Source: Anisodus tanguticus
Lineage: Eukaryota; Streptophyta; Magnoliopsida; Solanales; Solanaceae
Reading direction: 5' to 3'
NCBI GenBank assembly: GCA_034509755.1
Contig: CM067547.1
Span: 48,572,859 to 48,636,858 of the forward strand
DNA: 64,000 bases
Shown: one piece after another, positions 22,860 to 33,910 of the stretch
Position numbering within the stretch: the stretch's first letter is position 1
How the letters are laid out: each line of letters begins with the position of its first letter
The notes under the pieces: generated by a model
The model's input: the letters and a program-made list of their open reading frames with translations, nothing else
Told to the model about the DNA's origin: nothing
Databases searched by the model: none
Translations under genes and position numbers: made by a program

Positions 22860-23683
22860 AAAAAAATATATATAGGTTTCATTTATGTTTTTATTTATTT
22901 TAGCAGCACATTTCATTTTGCTTAAGATTTAAGAATAGTAGCTCCGCCATCGAGGATTGTCATAGAATTACTCAATTTTTAACAAAAGGTCTCGAGTTTA
23001 AGTCCTATGAATGAAAAAACCTTAATTAACACAAATAACCAGCAAGATTTATTATTTCATTTTCCTAGTCGATAGATATAAATTATACATTAATTATACA
23101 CAATTATACACATGAACTATACATATACCACACATCTATACACTCCATTATTTAGTTTAAATAGTTTGGTGTGCGGTTATTAAGTCAATTCTTCATGAAA
23201 AAAATATCTTAATTGGGAGTCTCCTCCTCCTTTAATGGTTCTATGTGAAATAAAGTTCAAATTATTAAATTTTAGTACGAATATCGAATACCGAATAAAA
23301 AAACATAAAAAAGAAGTAGTAATACCAAACTTGGAACCAAAAAATATTTTACTTTTTGAGTTTGTTGTAAAACAGAAATAACAAATTTCCCTTTGAAAAG
23401 TTATTTTTGGTATAGACAAAGTCTTTGTTGAATGATACAAGATAATCTCATGATTAATTAGATAGTTAGTAAAGCAGCACTGTGTATATTGTATGTATAC
23501 TTCTGTATAAACAGATATATCAGAGGTAGTTACTAACTAACTGTCCAGATTTCAGTTAGTGGATTAGTTAACTAATTAGCTAGTTAGTTGAGGTGATTAG
23601 TAGTCGGTTAGCTTACTACATGTATATATATCTTAGACTCTACATTGTATAATCCAAGTTTGAAGACAATGAAATCATAACTT
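22860..23683. other. Intergenic with a MITE-like stretch
   Basis: 23040-23170 has TATACA-rich sequence ending in GTGTGCGGTTATT. It resembles the MITE split at 62030-62330. No gene is seen. Confidence 0.35.
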
Positions 23684-23688
23684 CCTTT

Positions 23689-23894
23689 TGATAGAATTCA
23701 TGAAAGTCTTTTATTCATAACATGAATTCTTACAAAACAATAACAAGATAATAAAATAATACTATTCTTGAGAGCTAAAAGTGCAAGTAAAAGAAAAGCA
23801 AATAAAACACTTTATATAGGGTCTATTACATGAGATACAAATGTGTTTTTCCAATGTGGGACAAAAGCAATGTGGGAAAGAGTTAATGCTAATA
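23689..23894 (-). repeat. 3' LTR of the 23689-28644 copia element
   Basis: The plus-strand ends are TGATAGAATTC and TGCTAATA. The boundary is fixed by the CCTTT target duplication. Confidence 0.95.
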
Positions 23895-23901
23895 TCTCCT
23901 C

Positions 23902-26900
23902 TCAAACTCGCGATGGTGTAGACAGAAGCATCGAGAGTTTGCCAAGAAAGAACCGGTGACGCTTTAAGGTATGCGCCTTTGTGAAGAAATCTGCAAGTTG
24001 CATCGAAGATGAGGCAAATGGCAAGGAAAGAGTGCGCTGCTGAAGATGATATCGAATAATATGACAATCAATCTCAATATGCTTGGTACGTTCATGAAAG
24101 ACTGTGTTGTGCGCAATCTGAATAGAACTCTTATTATCACAGTACATCGGTGTTGGTGAAAAAAGAGAGACACCCATATCAACCAATAACTGACGTAACC
24201 ATACAATCTCACACGTAGTAGAAGCCATAGCACGATACTCTGCCTCAGTTGAAGAGCGAGAAACCACATATTGTTTCTTACTTTTCCATGAGATGAGTGA
24301 ATCTCCTAAAAATACACAATAGCCAGTAGTTGATTTCCGATCAGTTAGGTCACCAGCCCAATCTGCATCAGAAAATGCACGAAGCTCCAAGGATGAGGTC
24401 GATGAAAACAAGAAACTCTGATAAATCGTTCCTCCAAGATAGCGAAGAATACGCATAACTGCAGCCCAATGTACAGATGTAGGAGAGCAAACAAACTAAC
24501 TGACAATGTGAACAGCATATGCAATGTTAGGGCGAGTAATGGTGAGGTACACCAGACTCCCTACAACTGAACAATATAAAGTGGGATCAGGAAGAGAATC
24601 CCCGTCAGTAGGTGTATATCGAACATTAAACTCAAGAGGAGAGTCAACTATATGAGTATCTGTGAGACGGGCCCGCTCAAGAATATCTGCAGTGTACTTA
24701 GACTGAGAGAGAAGATATCCCTTCTCAGAATAAGCTATCTCAATGCCTAAAAAGTAACGTAGATGACCTAAATCTTTCATCTCAAAATGACGAGATAAAG
24801 TAGATTTTAGGTTTGAAATACCATCAATACCATCACCTGTAATGATCATGTCATCAACATACAACAAAAGCAAAATACAACCTGCAGGGGATGATTTAAC
24901 AAATAACGCCGAATCATGAAAGCTGAAAATAAACCCAAGAGATGATACTACAACAGAGAACTTGTCGAACCAAGCTCTTGGAGCTTGTTTGAGACCATAC
25001 AGAGCTTTCTTAAGCCTGCACACTTGTCCTGGACTATGTGAAACACCAGGTGGAGGGACCATGTAGACTTCTTCTTGAAGATCCCCATTTAAAAAAGCAT
25101 TTTTAACATCCATTTTGTGAAATATGCCAATGACGAACAGAGGCCACTGCAATAAGAACTCGGACATATGTCATATTTGCAACAGGTGCAAAAGTCTCTT
25201 CATAATCCATACCATATTCTTGAGCAAAACCCTTTGCAACCAAACGAGCTTTATATCGCTCAATAGAACCATCAGACTTAGTCTTAATCTTGTACACCCA
25301 TCGAGAACCAATAGTTTTCTTACCAGTCGGTAGAAAAACCAAATTCCAAGTATCCATTTTGTTCAAAGCAGCCAGTTCCTCATTCATAGCCTCTTGCCAA
25401 AGAGGATCACGAGCTGCTTCAGAGTAGGATGTAGGCTCACAGAGAGAATTAATAGAAACTAGAAAGGAAGCGAATGATGGAGCATAATAAGAATAATCAA
25501 AATTGGATACCTGAGTAGATCGCAGAGCGCGTTTAGGATAGCGAGGTGGATCTGAATCAGCAACCACAAGAGGTTCTGAAATAGGCGTAGGAGGGGGTTG
25601 AGTATCAATATCATGGGACCTGCCAGAAGACTGAGAAGGAACATATGATATAGATGTAGAATTAGATGGGTAATTAGCATCAAAGGGATCAATATCAATA
25701 AGGTCAGATTTTGTCATGTCATGTGAGGTAGGTGAGATGGAAAAGAAAGGAACATGCTCAATAAAGGAAACATTACGAGACACATACAATTTTCCACTGG
25801 ATCATGACAACGGTAACCTTTCTGCCCAACCCCATATCCAAGAAAAACACAAATGGCGACACGAGAAGATAACTTAGTACGCTCTGCATGTGGACGTAGA
25901 ACAAAACATGTAGAACCAAAAACTCTCAAATGGGAATATAGTGGGGTGTGACCAAATAGTCTAGCATACGGAGAAATCCCAGAATTATGAGAGGTAGGGA
26001 TCTTATTAATAAGATAAACAGATGTAAGGACAACTTCTCCCCAAAATTCACTAGGTACACTAGCGGACAAAAACATGGATCTAGCTGTCTCAACAATATG
26101 CCTATGTTTTCTCTCGGCTACCCCATTTTGTTGTGGTGTATCAGTACAAGAAGACTGATGTATTGTACTATCAGCTTTAAAAATACCAGAAAGATCCCCA
26201 CTAGTATATTCACCTCCTAAATCAGCCCAAAAACATTTATTAATGGTAGAATGTTGAGTTTTCACATAGGCTTGAAATTCAGCATAAGTATGAACAAAAT
26301 CATAGCGTCTTTTCAACAAATAAACCCAACAATGATGAGTATAATCATCAATAAAGGAAACATAATATCTGGAGCCTCTCTTAGTAGGGATAGGTGCTGG
26401 TCCCCCAAACATCTGAATGAACTAGATCAAATGGTGCAGAAGAAGTAGAAGTACTAAGATTAAAAGGCAAAGTAGAAAATTTTCCAAGTTTACATCCACT
26501 ACAATCAGAAATATCATCGGATTGTAAATCACCAAGAACACCAGTATTACACATAAAACGCAAGCGAGAACCTGATACATGACCAAGTCTAGAGTGCCAC
26601 ATATAAAACTTCGAAGAGGAATATGTTAAATGAAAAGAAGACATATTAACAGGCATAGCTGCTGCATGAGTAGGAAGATGCAGCTCATTCAAAACATAGA
26701 GACCTCTCCCCTTTCTACGTCCTGTCCCAATCACTCTCTTGGATTTTAGATCCTGCACATAACAAGAATTAGGAAAGAGTCTAATAAAACATCCAGAGTC
26801 ACATCTTTGACCAGCAGAAACAAGATTCATATATAATTTTGGAATGCAATAAACATCACGTAATGATATAGTGGATGTATGAATGGTGCCAATGCCTGTC

Positions 26901-28097
26901 AATGGCATAGGTGTGCCATCAGCAATCACAACAGAAGTGGAAGGGGGGGGGGGGTCATAAGACATAGATACAAAGATAGAAGAATCAGGAGACATATGAT
27001 TTCCAGCTCCAGAGTCCAAGATCCAAGAAGAAGAAATGATACATGAACCAATAGATGGTGATGAGCCGGAAGGAACAGAAAAAGCATAAGACTGAGAATT
27101 CTGGTGACACTGTTTGAAGGCGAGGAACTTCTGAAATTTGTCAGCTACAGAATCAGTACTGTGACTCACATAGGCTTCTGAAGATGGGTGATCAAGAGAG
27201 GGCACAAAGGCAGCCTGAGTCGGTGGATACGAGTTCTGGAATTGACCCCCAGAATATGTCTTCTGTTGAGAAGGCTTATGTCCTTGTCCCGAATGTGGAG
27301 GCTTAGAACCTGACGTCTTCCGTAGCTTAGGACATTGATTCTTCCAGTGTCCTGGTTTCTTGCAATAATTACAATTACCCATGATAGATGTTCTATACTG
27401 GTGTGTAGGGGCTGCAAGGACCGGTGCAGACGAATGAGTTGCCAGTACGAAAGTAGAAGCCTTATGTACTCCTTTTAGAGTCTTCAAATATGTTTCTTCA
27501 GTCATAAGTTCATTTACCACATCTTCAACAGATGGTAAGGGTTTGCGGTGCAACAAGCCTGAACTACAATTCTCAAATTTTGACCGAAGACCCATCAATA
27601 GCTGAACAAGACGATCTTCATCTCTGCATTTAATATAAGCATCGCATGCTTGCAATTCGATGAGATTCTCGTCATAGCTAATCGATCCCACAAAGTGGTC
27701 ATTGCACGAAATAATCTTGAATGCCCAAGTCATTTTGTACTAGTGCACGAATTTCATATTGTAATTGATATTTAACAGCAAAATTATTCTGCACAAACAA
27801 TCTTGACAGATAATTCCAAATCTCTTTAGCAGTTTTGAACTTAACCAATTGAACACCAATTCTTTGTTCAACATAGTTATTAATCCAAGTAATAATCTTT
27901 GAATTATTGGTCTCCCAAGTCCTAAATAATTCATCAAAATTTTCATCTCCAATTTTAGGGCATTTGGTTTTTCCAGACATATAATCCCAAAGCCCCTTTC
28001 CCTTCAGAACATTTACCATGACATAACTCCAATAGGAATAATTTTTTCTATCTAACCGAACACCAATAGTTTGCAAAGAATCATCACCTCCAACCAT
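23902..28097 (-). pseudogene. copia gag-pol polyprotein with frameshifts and one stop
   Basis: Gag begins at 28097 (MVGGDDSLQTIGVRL). A frameshift near 27730 leads into a frame with the CCHC knuckle CNYCKKPGHWKNQC (about 27373-27332), protease WILDSGAGNHMS, pre-integrase MWHSRLGHVSGSR and CSGCKLGK. Another shift near 26400 leads to the integrase core, with FIDDYTHHCW, DLGGEYTSGD and QQNGVAERKH. Shifts near 25780 and 25130 lead to reverse transcriptase, with DVKNAFLNGDLQEEV, LYGLKQAPRAW and YVDDMIITG. An in-frame TAG at about 24497 (Gln position) precedes RNase H, with SDADWAGD, SSTEAEYRA and CDNKSSIQIAHN, ending at 23902. Four frameshifts and one stop make it non-autonomous. Confidence 0.95.
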
Positions 28098-28438
28098 TAT
28101 GAATTTTAAACAGAAAAATCCCAAATAACAAACAACAATCCCAAATAACAAGCAGCAATCCCAAACAACAAGCAACAAAATAAAAAAGGGCAGATCTCAC
28201 CAATCAGACGCGGAAGCCAAGAAGACGAAACCTAGATGTGGAAGCCAAGATTAGAACGAGCACGAGCAGCCAAAACAAGCCAAAACGAGCACGAGCTTCC
28301 AAAACAAACCAAAAACAAGCCAAAAAAAATTAACTGATACAAGGGGCGTGGTGCATGCGAACCCCCAACTAACTCACCGCGGAGTTGGATCCGCGATCGA
28401 GCTAAAAATATTAACTTGCGCTCTTGGCTCTGATACCA

Positions 28439-28644
28439 TGATAGAATTCATGAAAGTCTTTTATTCATAACATGAATTCTTACAAAGCAATAACAAGATA
28501 ATAAAATAATATTATTCTTGAGAGCTAAAAGTGCAAGTAAAAGAAAAGCAAGTAAAGCCCTTTATATAGGGTCTATTACATGAGATACAAATGTGTTTTT
28601 CCAATGTGGGACAAAAGCAATGTGAGAAAGAGTTAATGCTAATA
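28439..28644 (-). repeat. 5' LTR of the 23689-28644 copia element
   Basis: Same length as its partner. The inner end abuts the initiator-Met primer site (plus strand TTGGCTCTGATACCA at 28424-28438). A TATA-like CCTATATAAAGGG on the minus strand lies near 28558-28570. Confidence 0.95.
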
Positions 28645-28649
28645 CCTTT

Positions 28650-30484
28650 CTCAATCGTCTTCTCTTCTCTCATTTTCACAATCTCTCCCTCGATCTTCTT
28701 CTTCATCATTCCATACAGTAAGAACTGTAATGGATCATCAGTAAGTTCATGGTATCAGAGTATTACTCGAATTTAAGAGTAGTCAGCAAGAGCTGCACAA
28801 GACCAAAACCTGAATCTGCCATTTCTTGTTTTTGTATAACTAGAAATTGTTGTGCCGATTACAAAAGACCAAAATCTGGACAAACTATTTTTTCTTTGTT
28901 TCCCACTCAATCTCTAATGTCCATATTGGAGCCCGACTAAATCTGAATTCACGCTAGAAAGTTTCACATTTAGGGGGGAGCGCTCGATGACAAAAGCAAC
29001 TCCCTATCGGAGACCTTGAACTCGAGACCTCTAGTTAAGGATGAACCGTCTTCTATCCTCTGTAAACTTTATAAGTGACTTTTTCCATCTGTTTAAATTT
29101 GATGGTCAGAGTTATTTGATATCTATATTGTCGGTCTTAATTTTGGTAGATATTTTCATTTGCTAATAGCAATGATTTCGAAAATACTATAGAGATTATA
29201 ACAAAAATTATCTTTTATGATTTGAGATAAATTCAAAATGATTTCTTAAATATATAGTCCTAAATAGCTTTGATTTTCTAACTTTGATGAAAGTGAACAC
29301 TTTTAGTCGTTATCAAATATTTAATAAATTTAGTTATTAGATTTAACGACAATAGCGAAAAAGAATATTTAATCAAGAATACTAGGAAAGTCCCGTCAAT
29401 TATAGAAAACCGCAATATCAAAAACTGTACTAGACACCAGACTTAGATAAAAAATACTAGAAATTACTTCTTACAAAGTTGCATCATAATCCAAAAATAA
29501 AACAAAATAGCAGAAACTGTAAAACTTACAATTTCAAATGCGACTTCATGTTAAATTCTTTATTTTAGTAGTTCATGTGAAATCAAATAATTGGAGTTTG
29601 TGAAATATTTGATGTAAACAAAAAATGCTGATTTTGACAAATTAAAAAAATTAAAATTGCTCATTAGCATATTTCAATGATTATTTTGAACATACTCCAA
29701 ACATAATAAGTTGTTTTTATCATTTTCTCAAAATTATGATGCACAACTCGAAGGTTTTAGCAAAACCAAAATTCCTCGGTTCGTTACATCCATGCCATTT
29801 TGAATAAAAATGTCGTCCGCCTGGCTGGTTGTCATGTTTCAACATTTGACTTGGTAGGATAGTTGTAGTTATTTTAAATAAATAAATTTGTTACAAATTG
29901 ACGTTTGAACAATTTCACATAAAATACACAACTATAAGAATATGTGTATATTAGATCTTTTTTTATTAAAATGTATGTAGTTTGTAGAATTGCTACTAAA
30001 TTAATTCCGGTGCTATTGATTTATTAGTGAATTTATTGGCGCTTCACGTGATCGTTTTCTTTTTTATTGAAGTTATGAATTAGTATTGTTTTAATACAAA
30101 ATGTATTAAGAATACTAAATAACAACCTCTGAAAAGAAGCTCCACTTAAATTAATAGGAGAAATAACATTTACTCTGAAATAAAAGCGAAGGCATTACCG
30201 TCCACACACATGAACATAACAGTTAAAGAACATCAAAAGTTACGATAATCTGTATTGCAACCAAAGTTGCACAACATTAGATAAGACTGATGAAAATTTG
30301 CAATAACTAGTAAATAAAAGTAAATTTATCCGTTATTCCTGAACCTCCTTCACCTTAATTGTTATTTGAATAAGTAAAAGTTTTGTCTTGATCTATGTGG
30401 GGATAACATTTCCCGGAATTAGGTTATTTTTAAGAGTATTTTCTTTTAAAATTATTTTTATTACATAGGGGAAGGGGAAATGGG
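28650..30484. other. Intergenic, no gene seen
   Basis: AT-rich. A CTCGAGACCTCTAGTTAAG string at about 29023 is SINE-like but has no definable ends. Confidence 0.4.
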
Positions 30485-30570
30485 GAGGAGATTACAATGT
30501 GGGAATTCGAACCCTCACCAACAAGGTGAAAGTTCAGATAGTCAACCAACTAAGCTACTAGATCCCTACA
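30485..30570 (-). mobile_element. tRNA-like SINE head
   Basis: On the minus strand it reads GGGATCTAGTAGCTTAGTTG (A-box region) and, after about 30 bases, GGGTTCGAATTCCCAC (B-box). The acceptor ends do not pair, so it is not a tRNA gene but the 5' part of a SINE or a tRNA fossil. Confidence 0.45.
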
Positions 30571-31049
30571 AATATTTTGTTTTTATTTCTTGAGCGGATA
30601 GTAATATTTGGTCAATCTTTCCTAATAAGTATAATGAAAATAATTCTTTCAGAGCATATTTTGCAGGAGATTTAGAAGGGTTTCAGAGAAAATTTTGTTT
30701 TTTTATTAATGAGTTTTGAAATTTTTAAACATAAGTTGAATGTAAAATAATAAGAAAAAATATGGCAAGATAATAACATAACTGGAGTATTTATTAGAAG
30801 ACCAGTACTTGAACAACCAAATAAAAAAAAAAAAAAAGAATAGACTATTAAGCTCCTCACTATAAATAAAAGGTAAATTAGAGTAATAACATTTGAGACT
30901 TTTAATGTTACAATAAGATAAATAGAAAATGAGAGAAAAATACGAAATTTTATCCATGTGCTCCCCAGGAGAAAAATTCTGTTTGAGTTTTGCTGACATA
31001 TTTTTTCACTAAATCCAAGTCAAACCAAAATAGAAAGAGTTGCTATCTT

Positions 31050-31285
31050 TTTCCAAAAGGTGGAACTCCCACCCCAGGAGCTCCAACACCCCGGTCCGAC
31101 AATGCCTGTGAAGGAGGTAAATCATGGTGACTCAATTGATTTCAAAGGTTAGACCAGTACCACGCTGCGCATAAGGGGCCCTCCTTTATTTCAAGAAGTA
31201 ACCCCACACTGCCGTTGATGGGATTCAATCCTTGGCCATTTTCCAAATATCTCCCTTGATAACCAATTGAGTTGCCCAAGCGGAC
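31050..31285 (-). mobile_element. tRNA-derived SINE with 16-bp target duplication
   Basis: AAAGAGTTGCTATCTT is repeated exactly at 31034-31049 and 31286-31301. The minus-strand body begins GTCCGCTTGGGCAACTCAAT and has a B-box-like GGATTGAATCCCATC, then a GC-richer body. Confidence 0.85.
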
Positions 31286-31741
31286 AAAGAGTTGCTATCT
31301 TGACTTTACATGACTAGTGAAAATCTTATAAAGCAAAAAAATAAAAATAAAATTATTGACTCCAAAATCGCTGAGTAAAAAAGATCAGAATGTTGCCTCC
31401 ATATTAAGCTTCCATAACGTAGGGAAAAAATGATCAAACATAGACATTTATATGCATTATTTATTAATTAATAGAAAAGACGAGTCATTAAGTAAACTTC
31501 ATACGTTAATCTGAATTAATTTAATTATTAGAAAAGAAATTAATTAGAAAAAAGTTAAATAAAACTAATTTAGAAAATAGTTAATAGGGTGTTACGTATA
31601 TAAATTGTTTCAATCTTTTAATATCCATCTAAGCATCTCGAGCATTAATTTCCAAAAAAGTTCTATGTATTCGTTTATGTAAAAAAAAAAAAATCAAAAT
31701 TGTATTTACAAAGTTATGTTCATTTTTTCTTCTTCTAAAAT

Positions 31742-32045
31742 TCGTTTCACGAGTATAACATGATGAGTCTAAATTACAAATTGAAAAGACACACAATCCC
31801 TTTTGGGTGTGAGTAGCCAATATTCCATTACCCCCCCCCCCCCCCCCCCCCCTTTGACTTGGTATTTTCGATAGTCGAATTACCATCTCTTCAATTGCAA
31901 ATTGTACATTAAAATTTCATTAATGAACTTAGACCCCCCCCCCTCCAACAATTACCCAATGAAAAAGAAAGATTAAAAAGAGAAAAAAAAGAGCACTAAA
32001 ACAAAGTTCAACATAAAGCCTCCATTTTTTTCGTCTTAGCATCCA
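31742..32045 (+). repeat. Upstream duplicate of the myosin promoter/leader region, copy 1
   Basis: Its ordered blocks recur at 32352-33245. These are CACGAGTATAACATGATGA (CACGAATATAACATGATGA at 32356), GACTTGGTATTT, CTTCAATT, AATGAACTTAGACC, an AAAGAAA-rich run and ACATAAAGCCTCCATTTTTT. A run of about 23 C lies at 31830-31853. Confidence 0.65.
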
Positions 32046-32351
32046 CAACAAGAAATAAGGACTCTTGAGTTTGGTGGTTGCTACCAATAGATTTCTATAT
32101 ACCATTTAAAGGACTTTTAGATGTTAATTAATAAGAAACAAACACCAACCAAATAAACGAATTCCAATAAGGAGCGCGTTTTAATAAATCTTACACGACA
32201 TGAAATTGAATTAGTGAAGGTTCAAAACACGTATTGAATACTAGTAGGAAATCAAAGAAAAAAAGAAGACACCAAATTGCTTTAAGGACTTGTGGACAAG
32301 AGGAAATCAAAAAGTTATTAGCAAATAAAGTTTAAAATTTCTACAAATGAC

Positions 32352-33245
32352 ACCTCCACGAATATAACATGATGAATCCAAAATTACAACACGTCGACGA
32401 AGTGGGATATGGATATTACGAGAAGATATTTAGACTCATTTGGACATGATCTTTTTTTTTTTTCCCGAAAATGTAATTCAAAATAGTGTTTAGTTCTATA
32501 TTAAACTTATTTTTGAAAATTAAAGATGAGTTTCAAGTACGAAAAAGTAATTTTAACTAGTTTTCAATTTTTTTTCATTCATGAAACGATTATTTTTCAA
32601 ATTAAATGCATGTCCAAATATAATTTCAACTTCCAAATAACTTTTTTCAATTTTTTTTGAAATAATTTTTTTTTCAAATATCATATTCTTATGTCCAACC
32701 GCCTACTTAGAAGCCAAGTACCACAGATCTTTATTCTAAATGTTGAAGGAGAGTTTGAACCTGACTGATAAAATGATTGTCACGTGATTAAGAGATTAGG
32801 AGATTACGAGTTTGAGTCGTGAAAATAAATTCTTGCAGAAATATATAGTAAAAATGCATACAATAACCCTTATAATCCGTCTTTCTCTGAACTTTACGCT
32901 TTAATGGAAGCTTAGTACATGAAGTTACCTTTCTCCTTTACTCTACATGTCACAATGACAACACTTACTTTTTACTACCAAACAAGTTATGACAACAATC
33001 ACACAAAAAAAATAATCTAAATTGACAATAGAAGACTTGGTAGTCCATTCTTTTTAATTTCCACATGGACTTGGTATTTCATTCATTACCAAATACACTT
33101 CAATTACTACTCTTTAATTACAAATTGGCCATTAAAGTATATTATCAATGAACTTAGACCATAACCCCCAAACATAGAAGAAAGAACAAAGAAAAAGAAA
33201 AAGAAAAAGAAAAGAACAACATAACGCCTCCATTTTTTTTTTTGC
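32352..33245 (+). repeat. Myosin promoter/leader region, duplicate copy 2
   Basis: The same block order as 31742-32045, but widened by later sequence including a SINE at 32772-32925. It ends in an A/G-rich run (AAAGAAAAAG repeats) and ACGCCTCCATTTTTTTT about 180 bp before the proposed myosin start codon. Confidence 0.6.
32772..32925 (+). mobile_element. SINE family A, diverged copy
   Basis: It follows the 18627-18785 copy: GTCACGTGATTAAGAG, GAGTTTGAGTCGTGAAAATA, TTCTTGCAGAAATA, ATGCATACAATAACCC, CTTAGTACATGAAG. Boundaries are approximate. Confidence 0.65.
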
Positions 33246-33299
33246 TCTTAACAGAGCAGACCTTAAACTTTAAACTTCTGATCTTTTTTCCCTAACAAT

Positions 33300-33910
33300 T
33301 TCACATTTTTTTAAAATCTTTTGATTTAGAGTAAAGTTGAAGTTGAACAGAGATTGTTGAAAATTTGAAGGAAGCTGATCAAAGGAGTTGCTTCAAGAAT
33401 CTATGTGATTGGAGTTATTTAGAAAAATGGTATTTGATTATCATTTTATTTTTTTGGTTATTGATATACAGCATTTGGTTGATTTTTATATCTTTAAAAT
33501 ATTGTCTTATTGAGTTTCATTTAGTGTGTATTTCATTTTCACATTTCTTAAAAGTTGAAGTTTAACAGAAATTGGGTTGAATTTTTGAAGGAAATTGATT
33601 GGAGTTATTTAGAAAATGATATTTATTTAAAGGGCAGCCCGTGCACAAAACATTCCGCGTTAGCGAGGAAGGGCCGCACCCCTAGGGTATGATGTAGACA
33701 ACCTACCCTAATGTAAGCATTAGTGGCTGCTTACACGGCTCGAACCCGTCACGGAGACAATTTTACAGTTGCTCCAAGGTTACCCTTCAAAAGAAAATGA
33801 TATTTGAGTATAATCTTTTTTTCTTTTTTGTTTTGTTATTGATATACAGCATTGCTTGATTTTCATATTCTTAAAATATTGTCTGATTGAGTTTCATTTT
33901 GTGTATTTTT
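33300..33910 (+). repeat. Tandem duplication carrying the proposed myosin first exon
   Basis: Copy 1 is about 33300-33540 and copy 2 about 33541-33910. Both read AGTTGAAG...GAACAGA, TTTGAAGGAA, GATTGGAGTTATTTAGAAAA, then TTGATATACAGCATT, AAAATATTGTCT and GATTGAGTTTCATTT-like blocks. Copy 2 is interrupted by the SINE at 33625-33791. Copy 1 reads ATGGTAT at the proposed start and splice donor, while copy 2 reads ATGATAT and has lost the donor. Confidence 0.8.

Larger units (their letters stand above)
23689..28644 (-). mobile_element. Full-length Ty1/copia retrotransposon with 5-bp target duplication
   Basis: Two 206-bp LTRs (23689-23894 and 28439-28644) differ at six positions, about 97 percent identity by eye. 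CCTTT flanks both sides (23684-23688 and 28645-28649). On the minus strand the order is LTR, primer site TGGTATCAGAGCCAA directly after it, gag, protease, integrase, reverse transcriptase, RNase H, purine tract GAGTTTGAGAGGAGATA, LTR. All domains are present but the polyprotein is broken by frameshifts and one stop. It is the youngest large element in the window. Confidence 0.96.

Noticed and set aside
28591..28776. Plus-strand open frames over the 5' LTR of the young copia element
   Set aside because: They read antisense through the LTR and flank; the matching LTR at 23689-23894 shows the same sequence is repeat.
30485..30570. Possible tRNA gene
   Set aside because: A-box and B-box strings are present but the acceptor stem does not pair and no proper anticodon arm forms. 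A SINE head is more likely.
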